Source: Aeromicrobium sp. Sec7.5
GTDB taxonomy: Bacteria; Actinomycetota; Actinomycetes; Propionibacteriales; Nocardioidaceae
Assembly (NCBI RefSeq): GCF_036867135.1
Contig: NZ_JBAJIJ010000001.1
Span: 1,984,001 to 2,048,000 of the forward strand
Direction of reading: 5' to 3'
Length of the DNA: 64,000 nt
The notes beneath the pieces are model-generated. The model was given only the letters and a program-made list of their open reading frames with translations, was not told the DNA's origin and made no database searches. The position numbers and the translations under genes are program-made. This document shows, piece by piece, positions 19,390-27,448 of the stretch; positions within the stretch are counted from its first letter, which is position 1; each line of letters begins with the position of its first letter.

Positions 19390-20253
19390 TCACCCCGAGA
19401 TCCTGACGCCGGGGTCGCCGCCCCAGAAGAGCAGCGTCATGACCATGTTGAGCAGGACGACCACGACGATGCTGGCGCGGATGGCGCGGCCCGTGGCCTC
19501 GCCGACGCCCTCGGCGCCACCCTTCGCCATGAAGCCGTACCAACAGTGGATGACCGCGACCGCGAAGGCGAACACGACGATCTTCACGACCGAGAGCAGG
19601 ACGTCCGACAGGGCGATGAACGTGCCGAAGTAGTGCTCGTAGGTGCCGCTCGGCTGGCCGAACAGCACCGTGACCGCCATCTGCGACGCGAGGTAGGACC
19701 CGGCCAGCCCGATCATGTAGAGCGGGAGGATCGCCATCATCGTGGCGATGATGCGGGTCGTGACGAGGTACGGGATGGCCGGCACGGCCATGACGCCGAG
19801 CGCGTCGATCTCCTCGCTCGTGCGCATCGAGCCCAGCTGCGCCGTGAACCGGCACCCGACCTGCGCCGCGAGGGCCAGCGCCGCGACGAGCGGGGCCAGC
19901 TCGCGGGTGTTGACCACGGCCGACACGAAGCCCGTGAGCGGCGCGAGCCCGATCGTCTCGAGTCCGTTGAAGCCCTCGATGCCGAGCGACGTGCCCGCCG
20001 AGAGCGCCAGCAGCACCATGACGCCGACCGTGCCGCCGCCGACGAGGATCGCGCCGGTGCCCCAGCTGATGTCGAGCAGGATCCGGAAGGTCTCGGCCCG
20101 GTAGTGCCGCAGGGTCGTGGGCACCGCGGCCACGGCGCGGACGAGGAATGTCGTGAAGGTGCCGATCGTCGCGATCTGGTCGGTGGCGGCGTCCGACGCG
20201 CGCCCGACGACCCGGCTCGCCGCGCGGGGGCGACCCACCCGCTCGGTGGTCAT
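19390..20253 (-). CDS. yrbEB: YrbE/MlaE-type permease B of the Mce transporter
   Basis: The 287-residue MlaE-family permease has about five membrane helices. The family block GFVSAVVNTRELAPLVAALALAAQVGCRFTAQLG is followed by the EEIDALGVM motif that contacts the ATPase. With YrbEA it forms the inner-membrane heterodimer of the lipid importer. The start is ATG 20253, overlapping the yrbEA stop by ATGA; the long in-frame extension is yrbEA shadow. Confidence 0.9.
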   Translation of the reverse strand: MTTERVGRPRAASRVVGRASDAATDQIATIGTFTTFLVRAVAAVPTTLRHYRAETFRILLDISWGTGAILVGGGTVGVMVLLALSAGTSLGIEGFNGLETIGLAPLTGFVSAVVNTRELAPLVAALALAAQVGCRFTAQLGSMRTSEEIDALGVMAVPAIPYLVTTRIIATMMAILPLYMIGLAGSYLASQMAVTVLFGQPSGTYEHYFGTFIALSDVLLSVVKIVVFAFAVAVIHCWYGFMAKGGAEGVGEATGRAIRASIVVVVLLNMVMTLLFWGGDPGVRISG

Positions 20254-21101
20254 GCGATCCTCGCCGGCACGAGCATGACGTAGCCCTGCGTGATCGCGAC
20301 GTTGACGACGGCGAGCACGATCACCGCGATGACGACGCACTGGTTGACCGCGTCGGCCACGCCCTTCGGGCCTCCGGAGGCGTTGAGGCCCTTGTAGGCC
20401 GCGATGACCATGGCGAGGAAGCCGAAGATCACAGCCTTGCCCTCGGCCAGGATCAGGTCGGTCGGCTGCGCGAAGGCGATGAACGACGAGAGGTACGCGC
20501 CGGAGCTGACCGAGCCCCCGCCGACGTTGATGACGTAGCCGGTGAGCATCGCGGTGGCCGCGACGACGATGTTGAGCAGGAAGCCGACCGCCATCGCCGC
20601 CGCGACCCGCGGGGCGACGATGCGCTGGACGGGGTTGAGGCCCATGACCTTCATCGCGTCGACCTCCTCGCGCACGGTCTGGGCACCGAGCTGGGCGCAG
20701 ACCGCCGAGCCGACCGCCCCGGCCATGAGCAGCGAGGTGACCAGCGGCGCGGCCTGGCGCAGGATGCCGATGCCGTTGACGGCCCCCGTGAACGAGACCG
20801 CCCCGATCTGCGACGCGACCGCGCCCACCTGGATCGCGATGATGATGCCGAACGGGATGGCCACCAGCACGGTGGGCAGGAACGCGACCCGCGTCATGAA
20901 CCAGGACTGGTCGAAGAACTCGCGCCAGGAGAACCGCCGGAGCACGATGTCAGTGGCGAGGAAGCGCAGCGAGCCGAGGCCCAGGATGACCATGGCCCCG
21001 AACGTGTCGATCCCACCCCAGAACTTGCCACCCGCAGATCGCACGAGACCGGACGTCCGCGACGGCTTGCGCCCCACGGTCACGCCGCCCTGCCGTCCCA
21101 T
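20250..21101 (-). CDS. yrbEA: YrbE/MlaE-type permease A of the Mce transporter
   Basis: The 283-residue permease has the MlaE fold and the ATPase-contact block VREEVDAMKVMGLNPVQRIVAPR. It is the first gene of the mce operon and pairs with YrbEB. The ATG at 21101 has AAGGGGA 6 nt upstream. The basic N-terminus (VGRKPSRTSGLVR) precedes the first amphipathic segment. A promoter with a spacer palindrome lies about 30-60 bp upstream. The MceG (Mkl) ATPase it needs is not in this window. Confidence 0.9.
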   Translation of the reverse strand: MGRQGGVTVGRKPSRTSGLVRSAGGKFWGGIDTFGAMVILGLGSLRFLATDIVLRRFSWREFFDQSWFMTRVAFLPTVLVAIPFGIIIAIQVGAVASQIGAVSFTGAVNGIGILRQAAPLVTSLLMAGAVGSAVCAQLGAQTVREEVDAMKVMGLNPVQRIVAPRVAAAMAVGFLLNIVVAATAMLTGYVINVGGGSVSSGAYLSSFIAFAQPTDLILAEGKAVIFGFLAMVIAAYKGLNASGGPKGVADAVNQCVVIAVIVLAVVNVAITQGYVMLVPARIA

Positions 21102-21133
21102 GCGTCCCCTTCGCGTCGATCCTGCGCTGAGTC

Positions 21134-21162
21134 ACTGTAAACGCGGGTGACCCGCGTCACAA
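21134..21162 (-). promoter_or_regulatory. Promoter of the mce operon with operator-like palindrome in the spacer
   Basis: Reading the minus strand, a -35 TTGTGA (21157-21162) and a -10 TACAGT (21134-21139) are separated by exactly 17 bp. That spacer holds the perfect palindrome ACGCGGGT-C-ACCCGCGT (21141-21157). A second overlapping dyad, GTGAC-N4-GTCAC, lies at 21147-21160. The predicted start site is about 25 bp before the yrbEA ATG. A repressor bound there would block RNA polymerase; the regulator is not identified. Confidence 0.65.
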
Positions 21163-21209
21163 CGACTTTGTGCAGAGTGTCCGTCGGAAAATTTGGACGA
21201 ATGTACCAC

Positions 21210-22049
21210 TCAGGGTCGGTGGGCCGTGACGAAACGCGGCCGCCCGGCCAGATCCGTCCGGTCGCGCACACCGCTCCACCGCTCCGCGAACACCGCCGGA
21301 GCCGACTCACCCTGGGCGTCGGCGTGCTCGACAGCCAGGACGCCGCCACGGCGGAGCAGGCGCCAGCTGACCTCCTCGACGACGCGCATCGCGTCGAGCC
21401 CGTCGAGGCCCGACCACAGCGCCAGGGCCGGGTCGTGGTCGCGTGCCTCCGGGGCGACGCTCTCCCACGCGTCGAGCGGGATGTACGGCGGATTGGCGAC
21501 GACCGCGTCGACCGCACCGTCGAGCTCGGGGAAGGCGCCCGCCATGTCGCCCTGCCGCAGGTCGACACCGGTGCCCGCGAGGTTGCGGAAGGCCCACTCC
21601 ATCGCGCCCTCGTCGAGCTCGACGGCGTGCACCCGGGCCTGGGGCACCTCGTGGACGATGCTGAGCGAGATGGCGCCCGAGCCCGCACACAGCTCGACCA
21701 CGACGGGCGCCTCCAGGTGCTGCACCTGCTCGATGACCCACCCGGTCATGACCTCGGTCTCGGGCCGCGGCACGAACACGCCCGGCCCGACCTCGACGTC
21801 GACGTAGCGGAAGGCCGCGGTGCCGGTGATGTGCTGCAGCGGCACGCGCCGGGCCCGGGCGTCGATCATCTCCAGGAAGGTGCGGCGCTGCATCTCCTGC
21901 ACCGGCGCGCGTCGGACCATGGCCCGGGGGACGCCGCACACGTGCGAGAGCAGGAGCTCCGCGTCGACCTCGGGCGACGCGACCCCGCCGGCCTGGAGCG
22001 TCTCGACGGCCTGCTCGAGGAGACGCTCGGCCTGGCTCCGGACGCTCAT
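21210..22049 (-). CDS. prmC: Release factor glutamine N5-methyltransferase
   Basis: The 279-residue enzyme methylates the Gln of the GGQ motif in release factors, using SAM. The N-terminal helical domain (about 1-75) binds the release factor. The SAM loop ELCAGSGA is at about 119-126 and the catalytic NPPY motif at about 186-189. Its ATG overlaps the prfA stop (ATGA), so substrate and modifier are co-translated, the standard arrangement. Confidence 0.95.
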   Translation of the reverse strand: MSVRSQAERLLEQAVETLQAGGVASPEVDAELLLSHVCGVPRAMVRRAPVQEMQRRTFLEMIDARARRVPLQHITGTAAFRYVDVEVGPGVFVPRPETEVMTGWVIEQVQHLEAPVVVELCAGSGAISLSIVHEVPQARVHAVELDEGAMEWAFRNLAGTGVDLRQGDMAGAFPELDGAVDAVVANPPYIPLDAWESVAPEARDHDPALALWSGLDGLDAMRVVEEVSWRLLRRGGVLAVEHADAQGESAPAVFAERWSGVRDRTDLAGRPRFVTAHRP

Positions 22050-23113
22050 GTCGCGTCCGACGCGAGGGCTGCGAGCCGCTCGGCGAGGTCGGCCTCGACG
22101 AGGGACGTGATGACGTCGCCCAGCGCGCCGTCCATCACGGCGTCGAGGTTGTACGCCTTGAAGCCGGTGCGGTGGTCCGACACGCGGTTCTCGGGGAAGT
22201 TGTACGTGCGGACCCGCTCGGAACGGTCCATCGTGCGGATCTGCGAGCGCCGCGCCTGTGACGCCTCGGCATCGGCCGCGGCCTGGGCCGCCTCGAGCAG
22301 CCGGGAGCGCAGGATGCGCAGCGCCTGCTCCTTGTTCTGCAGCTGGCTCTTCTCGTTCTGGCAGCTCACGACGATGCCGCTGGGCAGGTGCGTGATCCGG
22401 ACCGCGGAGTCGGTCGTGTTGACGCTCTGTCCGCCCGGACCCGACGACCGGAAGACGTCGATGCGCAGATCGGCGTCGTTGACCTGGACGTCGACGTCCT
22501 CGGCCTCGGCGAGCACCAGGACCCCCGCCGCGGAGGTGTGGATGCGGCCCTGCGACTCCGTGACCGGGACCCGCTGCACACGGTGGACCCCGCCCTCGAA
22601 CTTCAGCAGCGCGAACGGAGCCTCGCCCGGATCGGTGGCCTTGCCGGACTTGACCGAGGCCGTGACGGACTTGTATCCACCCAGCGCGGTCTCGGTGCTG
22701 TCGAGGACCTCGACCTTCCAGCCACGCGTCTCGGCGTAGCGCGAGTACATGCGCAGGAGGTCGGCGGCGAAGAGCGCCGACTCGTCGCCCCCCTCACCGC
22801 CCTTGATCTCGACGATGACGTCCTTGCCGTCGGCGGGGTCGCGTGGGACGAGGAGGCGCTGCAGCCGCGCGGCGAGCCCGGCGACCTGCGGCTCGAGCTC
22901 GGCGACCTCGTCGGCGAGCTCCAGCTCGCGAGCCGCCTCGAGGTCGTCGGTGGCCTCCTGCAGCGCACGGTGGGTGCGGACGATGCCCCCGAGCTCGGCG
23001 TAGCGCTGCCCGACGCGCTTGGCGACGGCCGGGTCGGCGTGCACCGCAGGGTCCGCGAGCCGGTGCTCGAGGTCGGCGTACTCCTCGAGCAGGGTCGTGA
23101 CGGCGTCGAACAT
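22046..23113 (-). CDS. prfA: Peptide chain release factor 1
   Basis: The 355-residue RF1 recognises UAA and UAG. The stop-codon tripeptide PVT (about 183-185) identifies RF1 rather than RF2, and the peptidyl-tRNA hydrolysis motif GGQ is at about 227-229 within [16 protein letters not shown]. The start is ATG 23113 ([12 protein letters not shown]), the normal N-terminus; an upstream in-frame extension would add 23 atypical residues. It is coupled to prmC and lies about 100 bp after rpmE, beyond a strong hairpin. Confidence 0.96.
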   Translation of the reverse strand: MFDAVTTLLEEYADLEHRLADPAVHADPAVAKRVGQRYAELGGIVRTHRALQEATDDLEAARELELADEVAELEPQVAGLAARLQRLLVPRDPADGKDVIVEIKGGEGGDESALFAADLLRMYSRYAETRGWKVEVLDSTETALGGYKSVTASVKSGKATDPGEAPFALLKFEGGVHRVQRVPVTESQGRIHTSAAGVLVLAEAEDVDVQVNDADLRIDVFRSSGPGGQSVNTTDSAVRITHLPSGIVVSCQNEKSQLQNKEQALRILRSRLLEAAQAAADAEASQARRSQIRTMDRSERVRTYNFPENRVSDHRTGFKAYNLDAVMDGALGDVITSLVEADLAERLAALASDAT

Positions 23114-23170
23114 GCGGGCTCCTGGCGGTGCGGTGCGTGGACCTACGGCGGGGACGGCTGGACAGACGAC

Positions 23171-23206
23171 GACGCCGGTCATCCCCAGACGGGGATGACC
23201 GGCGTC
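23171..23206. terminator. Strong hairpin after rpmE
   Basis: The arms GACGCCGGTCATCCCC (23171-23186) and GGGGATGACCGGCGTC (23191-23206) form a perfect 16-bp stem with a 4-nt loop, 10 bp after the rpmE stop. There is no clear U tract on either strand, so termination would depend on stem strength. It may only attenuate, leaving some read-through into prfA. Confidence 0.75.
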
Positions 23207-23215
23207 GCGGAGCAG

Positions 23216-23422
23216 CTACTTCTTGCCGTAGCGCTTCTCGAACTTGGCCACGCGGCCACCGGTGTCGAGGATCTTCTGCTTGCCCGTGTAGAACGGGTGG
23301 CAGGCCGAGCAGACGTCGGCGCGGAGGGAGCCCTCGGGCGCGGTGCTCTTGGTGGTGAACGAGTTGCCACAGGTGCAGGTGACCTGGGTCTCGACGTACG
23401 CGGGATGGATGTCGCTCTTCAT
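23216..23422 (-). CDS. rpmE: Ribosomal protein L31, zinc-binding form
   Basis: The 68-residue L31 carries the zinc-ribbon cysteines CTCG (about 16-19) and CSAC (about 38-41), so this is the C+ zinc form rather than the zinc-free paralog. The conserved HPFYTGKQK and C-terminal FEKRYGKK are present. GAGAGGA lies just upstream of the ATG at 23422. The upstream region (about 23490) has AGAATAGGAC, which may hold the -10. It sits in the usual rho-rpmE-prfA order, but with a three-gene insertion between rho and rpmE. Confidence 0.97.
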   Translation of the reverse strand: MKSDIHPAYVETQVTCTCGNSFTTKSTAPEGSLRADVCSACHPFYTGKQKILDTGGRVAKFEKRYGKK

Positions 23423-23563
23423 GGTGTCCTCTCAGTGACGCTGGGTCGTGCGCAGGGCTGCGTACGTGAACCAGGGCCGACGTCCTATTCTGCCACTCCC
23501 CCGGGCCGAAACCAAGCGCAACGGGTCCGTCCGGGCCTCAGGGTGGCGGGCGACACGCGAAGC

Positions 23564-24046
23564 TCAGGCGGGAAGCAGCTTCTCGATGTCGCCGGCGATC
23601 TTGGCGGGCGCCGTGGTCGAGCCGTAGCGCTTGATGACGTTGCCCTCGGTGTCGACCAGGAACTTCGTGAAGTTCCACTTGATCTTCGAGGGGCCGACGC
23701 CGCCCTTCTCCTTCTTCAGCCACTGGTAGAGCGGGTGGGCGCCGTCGCCGTTGACCTCGATCTGGGAGAACAGCGGGAAGGTCACGCCGTAGTTCTTCTC
23801 GCAGAACGACGCGGTCTCGTCGTCACCGTCGGGGTTCTGGTGGCCGAACTGGTCGCACGGGAAGCCCAGCACGACGAGGCCGCGGTCGACGTAGGTCTTG
23901 TACAGCTCCTCGAGGCCCGTGAGCTGCGGGGTGAACCCGCACTGGGTCGCAGTGTTGACGACGAGGAGCACCTTGCCGCGGTAGTCGGCGAGGTGCCGCT
24001 CGGCGCCGTCGATTCCGGTGGCGGAGAAGTCATGAGCAGTGGTCAT
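23564..24046 (-). CDS. Glutathione peroxidase family thiol peroxidase
   Basis: The 160-residue peroxidase has the catalytic Cys in NTATQCGFTPQ (about residue 36), the Gln in GFPCDQFGHQNP and the WNFTKFLVD motif. The active residue is Cys, not selenocysteine. Bacterial members usually take electrons from thioredoxin rather than glutathione, which fits an actinobacterium probably lacking glutathione. The ATG at 24046 has TAGGGT exactly 7 nt upstream, pointing to a leaderless transcript and supporting this start over a much longer in-frame extension. Confidence 0.9.
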   Translation of the reverse strand: MTTAHDFSATGIDGAERHLADYRGKVLLVVNTATQCGFTPQLTGLEELYKTYVDRGLVVLGFPCDQFGHQNPDGDDETASFCEKNYGVTFPLFSQIEVNGDGAHPLYQWLKKEKGGVGPSKIKWNFTKFLVDTEGNVIKRYGSTTAPAKIAGDIEKLLPA

Positions 24047-24143
24047 GCCGACCACCCTAGGGTGGACCGCCGAACGTGGCAGATGAGTGTCCACCGCCGA
24101 GTAGTTCCAACGGACCAGGTCGAAAGTCCCGCCGGGAACCGCT

Positions 24144-24162
24144 CCGATGGACCATCCATCGG
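24144..24162. promoter_or_regulatory. Inverted repeat in the GPx-DUF1059 intergenic region
   Basis: CCGATGGA (24144-24151) and TCCATCGG (24155-24162) are perfect 8-bp arms around CCA. Further GGTCGGAC and GGACCGACC elements follow at about 24164-24220, before the DUF1059 start. The cluster of related half-sites suggests an operator for the plus-strand gene pair, but no regulator is encoded adjacently. Confidence 0.35.
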
Positions 24163-24245
24163 TAGGTCGGACGGCTCTAGACTCGAGGAGCGACCGGTCG
24201 GACCATCTGCGGACCGACCAGGGAGGGTCGTTGAGGGAGAGCATC

Positions 24246-24422
24246 ATGAAGTCCTTTGCCTGCGGGGACGTGGTCCCCGGCTGTGACGCCACCTGGGTCT
24301 GCGACACCGAGGACGACGTCCTCCATGCGGTCGCGATCCACGCCCGCGCCGACCACGGCCTGATCGAAGTGCCGGCCGACCTGGTGGACGCCGTCCGGAG
24401 CCAGATCCGCGACGTGGCGTGA
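24246..24422 (+). CDS. DUF1059 small protein
   Basis: The 58-residue protein has the family signature at its N-terminus (KSFACGDVVPGC, then W and C) and an Asp/His-rich middle (HAVAIHARADHG). The Cys and His residues suggest metal binding, but the role is unknown. GGAGGG lies about 25 nt before the ATG, and the nearer GAGGGAGAGC provides the likely ribosome site. Its stop overlaps the GTG of the degenerate EAL gene (GTGA), so the two are co-translated. Confidence 0.8.
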   Translation: MKSFACGDVVPGCDATWVCDTEDDVLHAVAIHARADHGLIEVPADLVDAVRSQIRDVA

Positions 24423-25459
24423 ACGTCTCGCCGGGTTTCACCGACCAGGCGCTCGACCTCGCCGTCGCGGGGCCCTCGGTCGGTCTGCGACCCGTGCTCG
24501 ACGTCGCCCGGCGGACCGCGGCCGGGTTCGAGGTGGTCCCGCGTGCCGACCTGGACGCGGGCGACGCCACGCGCGCCGGACTGGAGGCGCGCGCCACACT
24601 GCCGCCCCACACGTTCCTGACCGTCCCGGTGGCTCCGGACGACCTCGCGGACCCCGCGTGGCCGGACCTCATGACGAGCTCCGGCGACCTCGGTGGTGTC
24701 GTGGTGCACCTGGACCGGCCCGAACGGCTCGGCGTGGAAGCCCGCCGTCACCTGCAGGCTGTGCGTGACGCGGGCGCCCTCCTGTCGACCGGGAGCCGCC
24801 TCGAGGACCAGCCGTCGCTGAGCACGATCGCCGAGCTGCGACCGGCCATCCTCCGACTGGGCCGCTCCTGGGTGCGTGATCTCGACGTCGACCGCACCAA
24901 GCAGGGCGTGCTCGCCGCGATCGGCCGGCTGGCGTCGCAGCTCGACGCGTGGATCCTGGCCGACGACGTCGCGACGGGGGCCGAGCTGGCCGCACTCGCC
25001 TCACTCGAGGTCCCCCTGGCGCAGGGTCCCGTCGTCGGCGTCGCCGCGTGGCCGTGGCCCTCGGTCTCGCGCGAGGCGCACCGGGCGCTCCGGAGATCCG
25101 CCGACCGCGGCTCCCCTGACCTCACGCTGCGTCACCTCGTGCAGCGCGCCTTCACCGTCCGCGGCGACACCGAGCTCGAAGCACGCCCCGCCGAGCAGGC
25201 GGGCCAGGACCTGACCGTGGTCCTCGACGACCGCGGGCGTCCCGTGTCGCTGCTGGTCCGGCGCGCCGGCCGGTGGGCCGCCGAGCGCCCGTTCACGATC
25301 CACGTCGACACCACCCCCGAGCAGGCACTCGAACGCGCGCTGCACCGGGTCCCCGGACACGACGACGCCCCGCTGGTCTGTACCGACACAGCGGGGCGCT
25401 TCTGCGGGATCCTGCAGCAGGACCGGCTCGTCGCCCACGTGGCGACGAACCGGTCCTGA
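24419..25459 (+). CDS. Degenerate EAL-domain protein with C-terminal CBS-like region
   Basis: The 346-residue protein follows the EAL phosphodiesterase scaffold (about residues 1-215), but the catalytic positions are gone. GFEVV replaces the EAL motif, STGSRLEDQPSL replaces DDFGTG, and ILADDVAT replaces the AEGVET block. The late AQGPVVG, equivalent to AQGY, survives. It therefore should not hydrolyse cyclic-di-GMP and may act as a sensor or scaffold. Residues about 220-340 contain a CBS-like repeat (LTVVLDDRGRPVSLLVRR). The GTG start overlaps DUF1059. Confidence 0.65.
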   Translation: MNVSPGFTDQALDLAVAGPSVGLRPVLDVARRTAAGFEVVPRADLDAGDATRAGLEARATLPPHTFLTVPVAPDDLADPAWPDLMTSSGDLGGVVVHLDRPERLGVEARRHLQAVRDAGALLSTGSRLEDQPSLSTIAELRPAILRLGRSWVRDLDVDRTKQGVLAAIGRLASQLDAWILADDVATGAELAALASLEVPLAQGPVVGVAAWPWPSVSREAHRALRRSADRGSPDLTLRHLVQRAFTVRGDTELEARPAEQAGQDLTVVLDDRGRPVSLLVRRAGRWAAERPFTIHVDTTPEQALERALHRVPGHDDAPLVCTDTAGRFCGILQQDRLVAHVATNRS

Positions 25460-25463
25460 GCGG

Positions 25464-27320
25464 TCAGACGAGTCGGCGGACGACCTCGGCGTTCGTGGTG
25501 GCAGAGCCGAGACGCTCCAGCACCGCGGCGACAGCGGCCGAGGGGGCCAGCTCCGCGAGCTCGCGACGCCACGCCCGCGCAGCCGCGAGCTCGTCGGCGG
25601 ACTGCAGGAGGTCGTCGTGACGCGTGCTCGACGCGACCGGGTCGATCGCGGGGAACTGACGCTTCGAGGCGGCGTCCGCGTCGAGCCGCAGCTCGGTCGT
25701 GACGGTGCCCCGGACCTCGCCGAGGATGAGCTCGTCGATGCGTGAACCGCTGTCGACCAGCGCGGTGGCCAGGATCGTCAGCGAGCCGCCGTCCTCGAGA
25801 TTGCGCGCCGCGCCGAGCAGTCGCTTGGGCGCGAACAGCGCAGAGGCGTCGATGCCGTCGGCGAGCACACGGCCCTGGCCGGCAGCAGCCTGGTTGTAGG
25901 CACGACCGAGACGCGTGATGCCGTCCACCAGGACCACGACGTCGTGACCGAGCTCGACCAGGCGCTTGGCGCGCTCGATGGCGAGCTCCGCGACGGTCGT
26001 GTGGTCGCCCGCGGGGCGGTCGAACGTCGAGGAGATGACCTCGCCCTTGACCGACCGCTGGAACTCGGTGACCTCCTCGGGACGCTCGTCGACGAGCACG
26101 ATCATGAGGTGACACTCGGGGTTGTTCGCCGTGACGGACGCGGCGAGCTGGCGCAGGACGCTGGTGTTGCCGGCCGCCGGCGGGGCGACGAGCAGGCCGC
26201 GCTGGCCCTTGCCGATCGGCGCGAACAGGTCGACGACCCGGCCCACGACGTTCTGCTGGTCGGTCTCGAGGCGAAGTCGCTGCGTCGGGAAGACCGGGGT
26301 GAGCGCCTCGAACTCCGAGCGCGCCTTGGCCTCCTCGAGGGTCATGCCGTTGACCGAGTCGACCCGGACCATCGGGTTGAACTTCTCCTTGCGCTCGCCC
26401 TCGCGGGGCTGGCGCACCTGACCGACGACCGCGTCGCCACGACGAAGGCCCCACTTGCGGACCATCGACAGGGAGACGTAGACGTCGTTCTCGCTCGGGA
26501 GGTAGCCGGTCGTGCGCACGAAGGCGTAGTTGTCGAGGATGTCGACGATGCCGGCCGCGGGGACCAGCACGTCGTCCTCGGCGACCTGCACGTCACCGTC
26601 GGCGGCCCGACCGCTGCGGCCGCGGCCGCGACGGTTGCGGCGGCGTCCGCCGGCCTCGTCGTCGTCCTGCGGGCCCTGGTCGGCGGACCGGTTCTGCTGG
26701 TCGCCCTGACCCTTCGGGTCGTTCTGGTTCTTCTGGTCGTTCTGGTTCTTCGGGTCGTTCTGGTTCTTCTGCTGCTTGGACTGGCCGCCGTTGTTGCCGC
26801 CGCCGTTGTTGCCGCCGCCGTTCTGCTGGCCGCGGCCCTGGCCGCGCTCGGCGCGATCGGCGCGATCGGTCGAGTCCTGGTTGTCGGTGCGGTCCTGCTT
26901 CGGGCCGCGGTCCTGCTTGGGTCCACGATCCTGCTTCGGCGCGCGGTCCTGCTGCTCGCCGTTGCCGGCGTCGGCCTGCTTGGCCGCCTTCTCCTGCTTG
27001 GCCGGGCGCTCGCCGGCGTCCTTCTTCGGGCCACGGCCGGAGCGGGCCGACTTCGGCGCGTCGTCGGCGGACCCGGTCTCGGGCGCGGGAGTCGTGGTGG
27101 CGGGGGCCGCCTTCGGGGCGTCGCCGCGGGCGGCCTTGATCGCGTCGATCAGCGCACCCTTGCGGAGCGTGTTGGCGCCCTCGATGCCGAGCTCGGCCGC
27201 GATCTCCTGCAGCTCGGCGATGACCTTGCCGCCGAGCGCTCCACCGCTGGTGCGGCGGGCGGGGCGGGTGGCGGGTGCGTCGTTGGTGGGCTCCTGGGGA
27301 GCCTGGGTCGTGTCAGTCAC
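25464..27320 (-). CDS. rho: Transcription termination factor Rho, Walker A altered
   Basis: The 618-residue protein has an N-terminal Rho_N region (about 28-66), a disordered Gln/Asn/Asp/Lys/Gly-rich insert (about 70-240) with repeats of PKQDRG and KNQNDP, an RNA-binding CSD (about 250-320, DNYAFVRT) and a RecA-like ATPase. DERPEE, ITRLGRAYN and the arginine-finger segments SKRQF and STRHDD are kept. The P-loop reads PPAAGNTS (about 380-387) where Rho normally has PPKAGKT, so both lysines are missing; the Ser after Walker B Asp is Gly. The GTG start 27320 has GAGGG upstream. The locus is the canonical rho position, so no other Rho is expected nearby. Confidence 0.9.
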   Translation of the reverse strand: MTDTTQAPQEPTNDAPATRPARRTSGGALGGKVIAELQEIAAELGIEGANTLRKGALIDAIKAARGDAPKAAPATTTPAPETGSADDAPKSARSGRGPKKDAGERPAKQEKAAKQADAGNGEQQDRAPKQDRGPKQDRGPKQDRTDNQDSTDRADRAERGQGRGQQNGGGNNGGGNNGGQSKQQKNQNDPKNQNDQKNQNDPKGQGDQQNRSADQGPQDDDEAGGRRRNRRGRGRSGRAADGDVQVAEDDVLVPAAGIVDILDNYAFVRTTGYLPSENDVYVSLSMVRKWGLRRGDAVVGQVRQPREGERKEKFNPMVRVDSVNGMTLEEAKARSEFEALTPVFPTQRLRLETDQQNVVGRVVDLFAPIGKGQRGLLVAPPAAGNTSVLRQLAASVTANNPECHLMIVLVDERPEEVTEFQRSVKGEVISSTFDRPAGDHTTVAELAIERAKRLVELGHDVVVLVDGITRLGRAYNQAAAGQGRVLADGIDASALFAPKRLLGAARNLEDGGSLTILATALVDSGSRIDELILGEVRGTVTTELRLDADAASKRQFPAIDPVASSTRHDDLLQSADELAAARAWRRELAELAPSAAVAAVLERLGSATTNAEVVRRLV

Positions 27321-27448
27321 AGATGGGTTTCCCTCTAGACGATGGTCTCGCCACGTCCGCGCGACGGCGGTCAGAGATGAACGAACCGGAAGGTAGGTTC
27401 CCGTGGCGTGCCGGGGAGTGTGTTCTCGACTCCGGCGTCACCACCGTA

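Noticed and set aside
23564..24751. Longer in-frame start for the glutathione peroxidase-type gene
   Set aside because: The extra 235 residues cross the DUF1059 and EAL genes in antisense; the promoter-like TAGGGT and family length support ATG 24046.
25944..27338. A long plus-strand Ala/Leu/Val-rich frame opposite rho that looks like a membrane protein
   Set aside because: Its repeats mirror the rho insert codons read backwards, so it is a shadow of the repetitive Gln/Asn-rich segment.
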